A DNA stretch of 64,000 bases, taken from Eulemur rufifrons (lineage: Eukaryota; Chordata; Mammalia; Primates; Lemuridae). Both the position numbers and the translations under genes were made by a program. This document shows positions 1-13,095 of the stretch, piece after piece. How positions within the stretch are numbered: the first letter of the stretch is position 1; each line of letters opens with the position of its first letter. The notes beneath the pieces are model-generated. The model was not told the origin of the DNA and made no database searches. It saw only the letters and a list, made by a program, of their open reading frames with translations. The stretch is taken from assembly GCF_041146395.1 (NCBI RefSeq), contig NC_090989.1:252826843-252890842 (forward strand), in the 5' to 3' direction.

Positions 1-210
1 CAGTGGTTCTCAACACGGGCACTCTTGGCATTTTAGGAGATAGTTTGGTTGGGTGAGACTGTTCCATGCATTGCAAGACATTTTAGCAGCCCTGACCCCC
101 ATGCACTAAATGCCAACAATAGTCCCCAAGTCATCATGACAACCAGAAATACTTCCAGCCAGATCCAAACTCTTCTGGGGGGGTGGTACTACTTCTGTGG
201 AGAACCACTG
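1..210. mobile_element. MER20-like hAT MITE
   Basis: It begins cagtggttctcaac at base 1 and ends gtggagaaccactg at 210, near-perfect 14-bp inverted termini of the MER5/MER20 group. The interior words (agcagccctgaccccc, gtcatcatgacaaccag) resemble MER20. The left flank is outside the window, so the target duplication cannot be checked. Confidence 0.65.
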
Positions 211-434
211 GACTATAGACTATAAGTTGATGAATAATGACTTTCTTATACTAATGATCATTTGAATGTCCCCATGACTATGCCACAGAAGTGCTGATTT
301 TAAGGGCTTTTCTTAATACGGCATGGTTTTATATCTCAAGTTTAGAAAGACATATTGTTCCATCATTATAATGATGATTTAATGTTAACAAAAACCTGTT
401 TTCATTTCAATGTCCTTTCTTTTTTTCCGCATAG

Positions 435-632
435 TGGGTTCAGTTTGTTGCAGTTATGCAGGTCATCATACAAACTGTCGAGAATACTGTCAAGCTATTT
501 TTCGAACAGACTCTTCTCCTGGTCCGTCGCAGATCAAAGCAGTGGAAAATTATTGTGCCTCTATTAGTCCACAGTTAATACACTGTGTGAACAATTATAC
601 CCAGTCTTATCCAATGAGGAACCCGACTGATA
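435..632 (+). CDS. RECK: RECK exon 8: cysteine-knot repeat 3
   Basis: 198 coding bases, residues 147-213. A pyrimidine tract ending in atag precedes the exon and gtaagt follows it. It enters with the last two bases of Met147 and leaves with one base of Ser213. The translation begins GSVCCSYAGHHTNCREYC, the third of five cysteine-knot repeats (about 151-197), followed by an N-glycosylation sequon NYT at residue 200. The knot repeats form the N-terminal part of RECK used in Wnt7 and GPR124 recognition. Every cysteine expected for this repeat is present. Confidence 0.97.
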
Positions 633-1004
633 GTAAGTAAAACGGAAATATCCCTCTCATTTCAGTCTTTGGTCCAATGGTTTGTATCTATGTTCTGGTA
701 GATATCTGCAGTCCGGGTCATTTGGGGAATACCAGAATTCCTTTGGTATTTAGACTTGGCAAATTGAACATTATTGTCACAGCTATAAAGTGCCAAGAGA
801 AATGGAACTATAGAGAGTATGAGGAAACAGGAATTCTCTTTCCTGAGCATGAGAGAGTTCATTGGTATGGATATTTTGTTGGAGAAAGCTGGGTAAAGAC
901 CATTAGAATTTCAAATTACCATAACTTTTAATCTAGCAGTTCCATTTCTCATAATTTATCTTGCAAGAAAACTTATACAAATTTTTAAAAATATATTGTT
1001 TATA
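633..1004. other. Intronic stretch, nothing recognised
   Basis: AT-rich intron sequence directly after RECK exon 8. No repeat family, exon or motif could be supported. Confidence 0.5.
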
Positions 1005-1345
1005 TAACATACAAAGGATGTTCACTACAACATTGGCATAACAGAGAAAAATTAGAAATAATCCAAACATACATCAATAGGGTATTGATTAAAATTGATT
1101 AAATAAATTATGATATCTCTATATTATAATAACAATTTACAACCAATAAAAAGAAAGGTATATGTTTATATAGAAAGAAATCCAAGATATATTAAGCAAA
1201 AACAAGTTATAGAACTAAAGGTATAGTGTGATACATTTTTAGTTATATACCTAATTGTTTCACTTTATATATTTCTATAATGTTTGAATTTTTACCAATG
1301 ACCAGTTATTACTTTTGTAATTAAAAAATCATAAAGAATGAGAAG
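1005..1345 (+). mobile_element. Old L1 3'-end fragment
   Basis: Diverged words such as acaacattggcataacag, aatccaaacatacatcaatag and aagaaatccaagatatatta match the end of old L1M/L1ME ORF2 and its 3' region. Confidence 0.45.
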
Positions 1346-2068
1346 AGAGCCTGGTATATATTTTTTTAAATCAGAGACTCCTAATGAACCTGCACCTCTT
1401 GGGGGTTTTCAAAGCGTTAGCTTTGTACGTCCTGGAATCCATTTTCTTCAGTTAGATATGATCAGATTTTAGACAAGTGTCTGATTAACCAAACTGACAA
1501 AAGACTGACTTATAAGCCAGATGTCAATGTTTTGATTTGCACCGGGATATTAAAAGACTTGTTTTTATAACTCAAAAACAGTGCTGTGTGCCTTATTTGG
1601 CCATCATCTAAATCAGAACTCTAGTGCTTTTGACATTCTGTGATGTGACTCTGGTGAAAATCAGAGGATGAAGCCTTTGCCACAACCAACCTTCATTTGC
1701 TTTAAAGGCAGATCTGTGTTCCCTGACATTTAGGCTATACAAAGGTGCTGCTGGAGCTAAAGAGATAGAGCTCAAAAGAAAAGCAGAAAGGTTTTAAGGC
1801 TAGAAGAGCAACCATCTCTAATGTCTCTACTAATACAGAAGAATCTGGAAAAGAAAGCTACAGATGGATATGCCTGAATAGGTTTCTTCAAAAAGTCAAA
1901 GACATTTGAGAAAACTACTTTAAAGAAGCCTTTCTGAATTCTCTGGTCTGGTTGAAAAGTATTCTTTCATTTTCTGATTCTTTGTAGAAAATTAAAGGCA
2001 GAAGCAAACTGATATCTTGTCAGAGTTTGCTATTATATTAATATTATTTAAATTAAAACTTACATTAA
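1346..2068. other. Intronic stretch, nothing recognised
   Basis: Unique-looking intron sequence up to the first lemur-type Alu. No exon or repeat identified. Confidence 0.45.
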
Positions 2069-2330
2069 CCCAGCCTGAGCAAGAGCGAGACCCCACCTCT
2101 ACTAAAAATAGAAAGAAATTATATGGACAGCTAAAAAATATATATAGAAAAAAATTAGCCGGGCATGGTGGCGCATGCCTGTAGTCCCAGCTACTCGGGA
2201 GGCTGAGACAGGAGGATCGCTTGAGCTCAGGAGTTTGAGGTTGCTGTGAGCTAGGCTGACGCCACGGCACTCACTCTAGCCTGGGCAACAGAGTGAGACT
2301 CTGTCTCAAAAAAAAAAAAAAAAAAAAAAA
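2069..2330 (+). mobile_element. Lemur-type Alu, 5' truncated
   Basis: It starts within the left monomer (cccagcctgagcaagagcg), runs through the tatggacagctaaaaaatat linker and the right monomer, and ends in 22 A. Confidence 0.9.
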
Positions 2331-2817
2331 CTTACATTAACATACACAAATATGTAAAGCTTTATGCTGTCCTAGACTGTGATGAAATATAGTGTTTGTG
2401 TTTGTTCTGTAAAATTAGTCATCTCTCTAATGTTGAGAACATAATCTCTTTTAGGCAGTTTCTAGCAGGAAATAATTCCAGTTTGATATATAATACCTTT
2501 TCCAGAAACATAAAATACCTTTTATGTGAGAATCTCTTAGGTATAGAATGGGCTTTCATTTTTGTAAGGACAGTGCTAGAGATCCCATGACTGGGGACAG
2601 TGGTGAATTCTGGTAATAGACACCTTGTCCAACTGTATCTCCTCACCTTTTTGCTAAACTGCAAAGTAATGGAGAGAAAATTTGGTAGGCCTTATATTCT
2701 GCAGATATTGCCATATAAGTAAGAGTAGTAATGGTTTCCACTACACTGCCACGTTCTCTTCTGAGCAGGGCATGGTATAAAACCAGCTAATTAAGACATT
2801 TATATTCTGAAATGTAG

Positions 2818-3085
2818 GTTTATATTGCTGTGACAGAGCTGAAGACCATGCTTGCCAAAATGCCTGCAAGAGAATTCTGATGTCTAAGAAAACAGAAATG
2901 GAAATTGTTGATGGCCTCATCGAGGGTTGTAAGACCCAACCTTTGCCTCAAGATCCTCTTTGGCAGTGTTTCCTTGAAAGTTCTCAATCTGTTCACCCTG
3001 GAGTCACTGTACACCCTCCTCCCTCTACAGGCCTTGATGGGGCTAAATTGCATTGCTGTTCTAAGGCAAACACTTCAACATGTAG
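2818..3085 (+). CDS. RECK: RECK exon 9: cysteine-knot repeat 4
   Basis: 268 coding bases, residues 213-302, flanked by tgtag and gtcagt. The translation starts LYCCDRAEDHACQNACKRIL, the fourth knot repeat (about 216-263). In the literature this repeat carries the Wnt7 linker-peptide binding surface. It ends in the start of repeat 5 (KLHCCSKANTSTC) with sequon NTS at residue 297. The phase joins exon 8 (A|GT, Ser) and exon 10 (AG|G, Arg). No substitution relative to the remembered human protein was noticed. Confidence 0.97.
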
Positions 3086-4953
3086 GTCAGTATTTCATTT
3101 TCCTTTATTAAAATCGGTAGAAAATAGCATTTTAATTTATGACTTTAATACTAGCAAATATGTGTTATATTCTTGCATTGTGTAGGTTTAGAGTTTAGAA
3201 GATATAAAATTTTTCATTGTTTCATCTTGCAGATATTTCTTGAGCATTGTATAGTGTATACACAACATAGTTTTGTACATTGAGTGCTAACTAAAAGCAC
3301 TGTGTTTCAGGGCATGGAAGATTAGCATTGCCAGGACAATAAATACCCAAAGATGATACAATATGAATTCTTTTTTTTGTTTTGTTTACTTATATATTTA
3401 TTTTCACACAACTATAATTTTAATTCGAGTTGATCATTTTAATCATTACATTGTTCAGATTAGACACATATTTTACAACAGTATCTTAATAATAATTTAG
3501 CTTACTCCTTTCCCAAAGGAGGTAGACTCATTTGAAATATGTGAAGATTTTTAGAGTATTTCAAATAAGGATGAAAATTAGATGTGAGATCTTATTTAGA
3601 ATTCTTCAATTGATTCATCAACAAAACCTCAAAATGCTGCATCTCAGAAATCATAACATTCATGATTTAAATGTATACCTTGATTTTTGTGGCCCTGCAT
3701 TACTCAAAAAGCAATCTGGCTAGCACAGGAAATATGTTATTTCTATAAGTGATGTGTCTAGATAGCTAGAGCTTACATGTTTACAATCAAGACAAATTTT
3801 AAACTATATATAAAATATATAATTGTTATAAAATATGTGGCATGCCCCTCTGCCTTCTCAGCAGTGTGCACTGAACATGGCTGAAGATGTTATAGTTGAC
3901 ACAGATATAATTGTGATTATTTATTAAACTGTTGTTCTCTAACATTCTGATGCTATAAAAGATTATTAAAATATCTTTACTATTTCACTCTTAACTACCC
4001 TAATCTAGCCTGACATCATTATTTTACAATATGAATTCTGCCCTACCCTCATAGAGACAATTAAGTAAGCTTACAATTAGAAGATGTTTTGATCTGACAT
4101 CTAAGGGATATTCTCTTTATTAAATTATGAAACTTTGTACTTAATCAACTTTTTGTTATATTGATGAATATAACCAAATTTTTGTTATACTAATGAATAA
4201 TTGGGTTAGCACTTATAACCAAAGTTAGATAGCAGTGTATTGGCATTCATTTGAATGATACACTTAGGGATAAAAAATTAACAGTACAAATATAGGATAG
4301 AGGAAACATAATATAGAGACAAGATTAATGGAGATAACTAAGATCATAGTAGAACATAGGTGAAATAGAAGCTTGCTTTATTAGAAGTATTTTGGATAGA
4401 AAGGGACTACATGTTACTAGGATAACCTAAAATGAGTATGAGATACCAGGAGTAAAATAATCTTTCCTGTGGTTTCTAAATTAGATGGACCTTTAGCAAA
4501 AAATTGTGCCTGGAATAGCTCATCAAACTTTTGGTGAATATCAATCAAACTTTGGTAAATAAAAAAAAATATGAAAAATATTCAAAGAAAATTAACAGAA
4601 GAGCTTAAAGAGAAATTAAGTTGGCTATGGAAGTAAGGAAATTGGGGTGCTTATAGAAGGTCAAATGTATTTATGAGAGGGATGCTGAGTGGTTCTTTGA
4701 ATGCCCACAAAAGAGTTTATGCCTACATAGAATCACTGGAGATTGGAATGGCTGTGTATTCCCAGAATAGCTTCAGTGAGAAACACAGTTTCCTCTCTTT
4801 TACCTTGATGTAGGGTTTTATGGTTTGATGAATGCTTTCATTTCTATCAGATTTGATTTTCATGATACCTTATGAGATAATTGGGTAAATTTGTGTAATT
4901 TTTGTTTTACATTTAAGAAAAACTCTGAGATGTTAATCTGGCCAAGGTAAATG
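3086..4953. other. Intronic stretch, nothing recognised
   Basis: AT-rich intron sequence of about 1.9 kb. It contains A/T runs and no ORF, SINE or LINE that I can support. Confidence 0.45.
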
Positions 4954-5309
4954 CAGGTTGAACATCCCTAATCTGAAATCCAAAATCCAAAATCTAAAAC
5001 TTTTTGAGTGCTGACATGATACCACGAGTGGAAAATTCCACACTCGACATCATATGACAGGTTGCAGTCAAAACATAGTCAAAACTTTATTTTATGCACA
5101 AAATTTTTAAAAAATATTATATAAAATTACATTCAGACTATGTATATAAGGTATATATGAAATATAAATGAATTTCATATTTAGACTTTGGGTCTCATCC
5201 TCAAGATATCTATCTCTTTAGGTATATGTAAAGATTCTCAAATCCAAAATAATCTGAAATTCAAAACACTTCTGGTCATGAGCATTTCAGATGAGGGATA
5301 CTCAACCTG
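4954..5309. mobile_element. Tigger/pogo-like MITE with inverted ends
   Basis: It starts caggttgaacatccctaatc and ends gatgagggatactcaacctg, inverted copies of each other. It is a widespread mammalian MITE of about 350 bp. TA follows the right end, while the left flank has decayed to TG. Confidence 0.75.
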
Positions 5310-5394
5310 TATAGAAAGTTAAAGACTAGAGAAAGGACTGGTTTCCAGACCAAGGTACCTGATGTAACTCGGTCTCAGCTTCCTCATCCCCATA

Positions 5395-5520
5395 ATGTAT
5401 AAGCTCCATTGAAAGCAGGGACTTTGTCTGTTTTATTCACCACTGCATTTCCAGTGCTTCAAACAGGTCTTCACACAAAATAGGCACTCAGTAAACATTA
5501 GTAGAGTGAATGAACAAAAG
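5395..5520 (+). mobile_element. L2 3'-end fragment
   Basis: Words such as ataagctccattgaaagcag, ggactttgtctgtttt and ggcactcagtaaacatta followed by gaatgaac are the L2 3' end with its TGAATGAA tail. Confidence 0.65.
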
Positions 5521-6333
5521 TAAAGGAAAAGATACTCTCCTCGTGGGGTAATTCTAAGAGTCAAATAAAATGTGGAAAAAGTAGAGAATTTTACTCATGA
5601 CTTTGTATATTTCAATAAAATATGAACTATGAAAACACTGTATAGTGAACATGTATTGCTTTTGTAAATAAAAAATTAAACTGATTAATGTGTGAAAGCA
5701 CTTTGAAAATAGTAAAGATGTTTTAGCTATATACGCACATTTAAGTTGCTTTGTAATCATCTAGTACTAAAAATAATAATGTCATGTATTAACTACAATA
5801 GTATACAGAGGCTTAGGAATATCTTAAGGACTATAAGTGACTCTGGCATAATTTTCAGGGAGAAATTAATGAACCCTAAGTTTATAATGTTTCTTAAAAG
5901 AAGTCTCTAAAGATCATGTCACAGTTTTGCCTTCTGTGATTGTTTATAAATATAGGGGAATATATCTTTGTGGAAGTAAAACCATGTACTTTAAGTAAAG
6001 GTAAAAAAAGAAATCAGAAAGATACAGGAGGACATAATTGTGCCAAGAATTAAGGATGTACTAATATTATAATTAAACATTAAATTTAGCACTGAGATTT
6101 CTAGCAACCATGGCAAAAGGGGAAGAAATGGATGATAAAAAAAGACTTAACTGTTTTTCATGGAAAAAATCAGTTTTTCTGTCTCTGAATTCTAGGAGAT
6201 AGTCATTTGTTTTTTTTCCCTCATTTATGTTCTGAAGTATTATATGTAACTCATAAAGTTCTAGTTTTATGCAAATCAAATATTTATTCATTTGGCTCAT
6301 TTCTATGTTTCTGCATTTGTGCTCTTGTTTCAG
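5521..6333. other. Intronic stretch before RECK exon 10, nothing recognised
   Basis: AT-rich; no repeat or exon recognised apart from the acceptor region of exon 10. Confidence 0.45.
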
Positions 6334-6513
6334 GGAACTGTGCACTAAACTGTATAGCATGAGCTGGGGCAATACACAGAGTTGGCAAGAATTCGATCGC
6401 TTTTGTGAATATAATCCAGTGGAAGTGTCCATGTTGACCTGCTTGGCAGATGTCCGGGAACCTTGCCAGTTGGGCTGTAGAAACCTTACTTACTGTACTA
6501 ATTTTAACAACAG
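6334..6513 (+). CDS. RECK: RECK exon 10: cysteine-knot repeat 5
   Basis: 180 coding bases, residues 302-362, acceptor tttcag, donor gtagga. The translation ELCTKLYSMSWGNTQSW completes the fifth knot repeat, and CQLGCRNLTYCTNFNN follows with sequon NLT at residue 352. This closes the N-terminal knot array and leads into the frizzled-like region. Confidence 0.97.
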
Positions 6514-7041
6514 GTAGGAACAAATTATTATACATGGAATGGAAATATTTTATTATTAATTATCTGATTTTTAAATAAGTGAAATTACTACTTTACTCTC
6601 ATTTCATTTCTGTTGGATTAAAAGAAAGTCATATTTCTTTACAATTTCTTCTTTAAATGCTATATTCCATCTGGTAAGTCACCTCAGGGAAAGAAGCATG
6701 ATTGCAAAGTCCCTTCTAATCTAGAGATACCTCAAGCTTCTAGAATTCAAAGAATCTCTTCTATCTACAGTCCCTTCTCTCTGCTACTGCACCAGCAGAA
6801 ACAATTCATTGCAAAATAAATCATTGTGAACTATTTGATCATCTGAATGTCCTCCTGAGTCCAGTTTACTTTGAAGGACCTTCAGACCTGTTGAGCTTCC
6901 TGCTCAGTGAGTCCCCTCTTTCATACAAAAATATTTACAGAAGCGATTCAAATAGGTGTTCCCTTGAGGTGTGAAGTAGAGTAAGAAAAATAAGGGGCTA
7001 AGGACTGAGCTTTGGAACATATCCATAGTTAATGGTTAAAG
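6514..7041. other. Intronic stretch, nothing recognised
   Basis: Begins after the exon 10 donor. No feature supported. Confidence 0.45.
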
Positions 7042-7051
7042 AAACAGTGAA

Positions 7052-7391
7052 GGCCGGGCGTGGTGGCTCACATCTGTAATCCTAGCACTCTGGAAGGCCG
7101 ACAGGTGGATCGCTCAAAGTCAGGAGTTCGAGACCAGCCTGAGCAAGAGCGAGACTCCATCTCTACTAAAAATAGAAAGAAATTATCCAGCCAACTAAAA
7201 ATATATATAGAAAAAATTAGCCAGGCATGGTGGCACATGCCTGTGGTCCCAGCTACTTGGGAAGCTGAGGCAGTAGGATCGCTTGAGCCCAGGAGTTTGA
7301 GGTTGCTGTGAGCTAGGCTGACGCCACGGCACTCACTCTAGCCTGGGCAACAGAGTGAGACTCTGTCTCAAAACAAACAAACAAACAAAAA
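7052..7391 (+). mobile_element. Lemur-type Alu, full length
   Basis: It runs from ggccgggcgtggtggctcac to an A-rich tail (caaacaaacaaacaaaaa). The flanking duplication aaacagtga occurs at 7042-7050 and 7393-7401. Confidence 0.92.
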
Positions 7392-7401
7392 AAAACAGTG
7401 A

Positions 7402-8221
<820 letters not shown>

Positions 8222-8225
8222 ATCC

Positions 8226-8639
8226 TTCGCTGACTCCTAAATTGCACTTGTGCAAGATGATACCACAAAGAACCCAGGGGAAAATAATAGGTAGAAGGCT
8301 AAAATAAGGTAAACATAGATTATAGCAGTTGCCTTTTGTTGAGTAGACAGAGTTTAGAATTCAAGTCATGCCAAGTTAGAAGGGCCTAGTAAACACCTTG
8401 ACCTTTTCATTGAATCCCATAAGGGCCACACTATGGAAGTAAAGACCACATCCAAGAACTAAGGGTAAAACTGAAAAACCCTAACAAAACATGAAACCAT
8501 GCCTCCACAAGAGCAAGGTATTTGCTAATAATTTAACTGCCTGCTAGAATGAAAACAACATTCTTTAAAAGGCTAAAAAAATCCTAAATCCCATAAGGTA
8601 ACATGCATAATGACCATTTTATAACCAAAAACTACAAGA
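8226..8639. other. Intronic stretch, nothing recognised
   Basis: No repeat or exon supported; it borders L1-like sequence on the right. Confidence 0.4.
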
Positions 8640-9967
8640 AATGAGAAAAAATATAAAATGTGACCCATAGTTAAGAGAAGAAAACAATCATACCTACAGA
8701 TCACCTATATATTGAAATTAGCATATAAGGACTCTAAAGTAATTATAAACATTTTAAAGGATCTACAGGTTAAAGACGGGTATAGGTGAGGTGATGGGGA
8801 GTTTGAAAAGAGCTATGGAAGTTCTAAACAAATAATCAAATGGAAATTCTAGAACTAAAAAATATAATAGCTGAAATAAAAAACTTATTGGAAGGAATGG
8901 AAAATAGATCAGACACAACAGAAGGAAAAGGTCACTGATCTCAGAGATGGCTCAATAGCAATTATCTAAACTAAGGCACAGAGAGAATAAGTGATATATA
9001 ACATCTGTAATTGGAATCCAGAAAGAAAGGAACAGAAAAATATTTGATTAAACATTGGCTGAAATTTTTCCAAATTTGATCAAATACATTAACTCACTTC
9101 TTAGAAAAGCTTAGCAAACCCGAAATTAGATAAACGCAAAGAAAACCCACACGTAGCATACTTAACTGCTGAAAACCAAAGGAAAAGAGAAATATTAAAA
9201 GCAACCAAAGGGAGAAAAAAGATACTTTACATATAACAAAATAACAATAAATATGACAACTGACTTTCCTCTAGAAACAATGGAGGATCAAAGACCATAA
9301 AGTAATATCCTTAAAGTACTCAGGGGAAAAAAATAGAATCCTGTCAAATCAGAATCTTATATTCAGTGAAAATATGCTTCAAAAATTAAGGTAAAATAAA
9401 GATATTTCTAGACATTAAAAAAAGAAGCTCAGAATTTTCTGCCCGCTGACTCTCACTACAAATTCTTTATTCTGAAGGAAAATACCAGATGTAAAGTCCG
9501 ACCTATAGAGTATGAGAAATGTAAGTGTAGGTAAACATGAAAAATATTTTTCTTTATTTTAGTCTCTTAAAGTAATTGGTTAAAACCAAAATAACAATTT
9601 ATTGTGGGTGTTATAACATGCATAGAAGTAAAATATGTGACAATAGCAGCAAAAAGGATGAGAGGTAAACAATTATACTGTTATAAATTTCTTACATTAT
9701 GTAATATTGAAGTGGTATAATATTAATTCAAGGAAAACTGTAATAAATTATGGGCACATAGTATATACCTAGAGCAACCACTAATTTAAAACATAATACA
9801 AAGAGGTATAGCTAAGAAGATATGGAATGGAATATTAAAATAATACTTGATTCATCCAAAAGAAGACAGAAGAGAGGAGACAAATTGAAAACAACAGCAA
9901 GGCAATAGACTTAAACCAAACCATATCAATAATTACATTAAATATAAATGGACTAAGAACATCAATT
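8640..9967 (+). mobile_element. Old L1 fragment(s)
   Basis: Words such as aaacaatggaggatcaaaga, gaatcttatattcagtgaaa and caataattacattaaatata match old L1M sequence. It continues after the LTR insertion at 10423 (caaattgaaagacag). No usable ORF remains. Confidence 0.5.
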
Positions 9968-10422
9968 TGATTGAGAGGGTGTCCCAATGAAGAGAGTAAA
10001 GCACCCTGAATTCACCAAGTGGCTTCTTGGCTTTGTGCTGGAAAGAATTCAAGAGCCAGCCAATTAGTAACAGAAAGTTTATAGAGAGAGAGAGAGAGAC
10101 AACAGATCCTACTCCACAGACAGAGTAGGGGTCCTCTCCCAAGCAGTAGGGCAACCCCTTATGGAGCAATGACAATGTTTTTAAATGTTCAGAAACCTGG
10201 AATGTGACCAGCATTGTCTTGCAGTCAGGCCATAAATGTTAATCATAAACTGCTGTTACAGAAAGGTAAGCACAGACAGTTTGTAAGGCATTGGCTTAGT
10301 AATTCATCCATCCTTAGGGTTGTTGCTGGCAACATCCGTGTTCAGGGTGCTTAGGGTCTGGTATCGGTCAAAAAGGCTGTAATCAGGTTCTGTGGACCTT
10401 CCTTTTCTGCTTTGTCCCTACA
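9968..10422 (-). mobile_element. Solo LTR of an endogenous retrovirus
   Basis: A 455-bp unit beginning TG and ending CA, flanked by tcaatt (9962-9967) and tcaaat (10423-10428), matching at 5 of 6 bases. It interrupts L1 sequence that resumes on the other side. The minus orientation is suggested by a TATAAA-like word in the (GA) run region on that strand. No viral coding sequence is present, and the family was not recognised. Confidence 0.5.
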
Positions 10423-10439
10423 TCAAATTGAAAGACAGA

Positions 10440-10783
10440 GGCCGGGCCGGGCGCGGTGGCTCACGCCTGTAATCCTAGCACTCTGGGAGGCCAAGGCAGG
10501 TGGATCGCTCAAGGTCAGGAGTTCGAGACCAGCCTGAGCAAGAGCGAGACCCCGTCTCTACTAAAAATAGAAAAAAATTATATGGACAACTAAAAATATA
10601 TATATAGAAAAATTAGCCGGGCATAGTGGCGCATGCCTGTAGTCCCAGCTACTCGGGAGGCTGAGGCAGGAGGATCGCTTGAGCCCAGGAGTTTGAGGTT
10701 GCTGTGAGCTAGGCTGACGCCACGGCACTCACTCTAGCCTGGGCAACAAAGTGAGACTCTGTCTCAAAAAAAAAAAAAAAAAA
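10440..10783 (+). mobile_element. Lemur-type Alu with duplicated head
   Basis: Full length. The 5' end reads ggccgggccgggcgcggtgg, with the ggccgg head doubled. It ends in an A run, and the duplication gaaagacaga flanks it (ending at 10439 and repeated after the tail). Confidence 0.9.
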
Positions 10784-10793
10784 GAAAGACAGA

Positions 10794-11096
10794 GGCCGGG
10801 CCTGGTAGCTCATGCCTGTAATCCTAGCACTCTGGGAGGCCGAGGCGGGAGGATCGCTTGAGGTCAGGAGTTCGAGACCAGCCTGAGCAAGAGCGAGACC
10901 CTATCTCTACCAAAAATAGAAAAAATTAGCCAGGTATAGTGGCGCATGCCTGCAGTCCCAGCTAGTCAGGAAGCTGAGGCAGGAGGATTGCTTGAACCCA
11001 GGAATTTGAGGTTGCAGTGAGCTATGATCACACCATTGCACTCTACCTAGCTTGACAGAGCGAGACTCTTGCCTCAATAAATAAATAAATAAATAA
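10794..11096 (+). mobile_element. Second Alu in tandem
   Basis: Starts immediately after the right target repeat of the previous Alu (ggccgggcctggtagctcat). The middle lacks the tatggacag linker, the right arm is gttgcagtgagctatgatca, and it ends in an (aaat)n tail. Confidence 0.88.
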
Positions 11097-11790
11097 CTAC
11101 CATATGATCTGGCAATCCCACTACTAGGTATATATCCAAAGGAAATGAAGTCAGTTATGTTGAAGAGATATTTCGCTCCCACATTTATTGCAACATTATC
11201 TTCAATAGCCAAGATATGGAATCAACCTAAGTGTCCACCAATGGGTGAATTGATAAAGAAAATGTGGTATATATACATAATGAAATACTATTCAGCCTTA
11301 AAGAAAAGAGGGAAATCCTGTCTTTTGCAACAACACACGTGAACCTGGAGGACATTAAGTGAAATAAGAGCCAGGCACAAAAAGACAAATACTGCAAGAT
11401 CTCACTTATATGTGGAATCTAAAAAAGTCAAACTCATGGAAGCAAAGAATAGAATGGTGGTTACTAAAGGCTAGAGGGTGAGTGAGGTAAGAGGAGGATT
11501 GGGGAGATGTTTCTCAAAGAACACAAAATTTCATTTGGCAGGAGAAATAAGTTCAAGAGATCTATTGTACAACATAGTGACTATAATTAATAACAGTACA
11601 TTGATACTTGAAAACTGCTAAGAGAGTAGATTTTAAGTGTTCTCACCACAAAAAATGATAAATATATGATGTAATGCATATTTTAATTAGCTTGATTTAG
11701 CCATTCCGTAATGTATACATATTTGAAAACATCATGTTGTACACAATAAATATATACAATTTTTCAATTAAAAAATTTTTAAAAGAAATG
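11097..11790 (+). mobile_element. L1 3' end (ORF2 end and 3' UTR)
   Basis: Typical words: catatgatctggcaatccca, aagtgtccaccaatgggtga, tatatacataatgaaatact and cacttatatgtggaatctaa, ending in an A-rich tail. The ORF is broken. Confidence 0.85.
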
Positions 11791-11799
11791 GCCATTTAA

Positions 11800-12575
11800 G
11801 TACTTGAGAAGGTTCATTATTTTTAGTCATGGCAAAATGCAGATTAAAAAATCAGTGAAATGCCTCCTCACATTCACTACAATGGCTAAAATTAAAAGAC
11901 TGGCAAGCATGTGAAGCAAGTGCAGTTCTCATAGTACTTTGCTACTGGGAGCATAAGATAGTTTAAGAACTTTGGAGAGCTTTCTGTCAGTTTCTTAAAA
12001 AGTTAAATCTCTGACCCAACAATTTTATTCTGAAGCATTTACCCAAGAAACATGAAAACATGTCTAAAAAAAGACCTATGTAGCAGCCTTATTCTTAATA
12101 GCCCACACTGGAGGTGTGGGGGAGAATACACAACATCTATTAGAAGAATGAAAGAATATCATATATTGTGGTATATCCAAACAATGGAATAGTACGCAGC
12201 AAGAAAAAAAGCCAAACTACTGATACACTCAAAAACATGGATGAATTTTATGTTAAGGAAAAGAAGCCAGACACAGAAGCCAGACACAAAATACATTCTT
12301 GATGGTTCTGCATATATGAGGTCCAAGAATAGGCAGATGTAATCAATGGGGATAAAGATTAGAAAATCATTTCCCCTGGTAGAAGGGGAAATTGACTGGA
12401 GAGGGACATGCATCAGGGTACTTTATAGGGTAAGGAAAATGCTCTATATCTTGTTTGGAGTTTTAATTACATGAGTGGATACAGTTTTCAAAGTTTTTGA
12501 ACTAAATTCTCGAGAGTTAGGTATTACATTGTATGTAAATTATATGCCCAATAAACTATTATTTTAAATAAATAA
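11800..12575 (+). mobile_element. Older L1 3'-end fragment
   Basis: Diverged L1M words: tggtatatccaaacaatgga, aaacatggatgaattttatg and gaagccagacacaaaataca, ending at an A-rich tail. Confidence 0.6.
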
Positions 12576-12752
12576 AACAAATTTTAAAATTAATAGCTTT
12601 TGCTCATTAAAAGATGCTATGAAGAAAATGAAAAGACAAGCCACAAACCGGCAGAAAATATTTGTAATACATATATCTTATGAAGGACTTATATCCAGAA
12701 TATATAAAGAACTCTTACAACCCAATAATTTTTTTAAAAACTCAACTTTTTT

Positions 12753-13095
12753 GGCCGGGTCCGGTGGCTCACGCCTGTAATCCTAGCGCTCTGGGAGGCC
12801 GAGGCGGGTGGATCGCTCGAGGTCAGGAGCTCGAGACCAGCCTGAGCAAGAGTGAGACCCCGTCTCTACTAAAAATAGAAAGACATTATATGGACAACTA
12901 AAAATCAATATAGAAAAAAATTAGCCAGGCATAGTGGCGCATGCCTGTAGTCCCAGCTACTCGGGAGGCTGAGGCAGTAGGATCGCTTAAGCCGAGGAGT
13001 CTGAGGTTGCTGTGAGCTAAGCTGACGCCACGGCACTCACTCTAGCCTGGCAACAAAGTGAGACTCTGTCTCAACAAAAAAAAAACAAACAAAAC
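12753..13095 (+). mobile_element. Lemur-type Alu inside L1
   Basis: Full length, with target duplication ctcaactttttt at 12741-12752 and 13096-13107. Confidence 0.92.
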
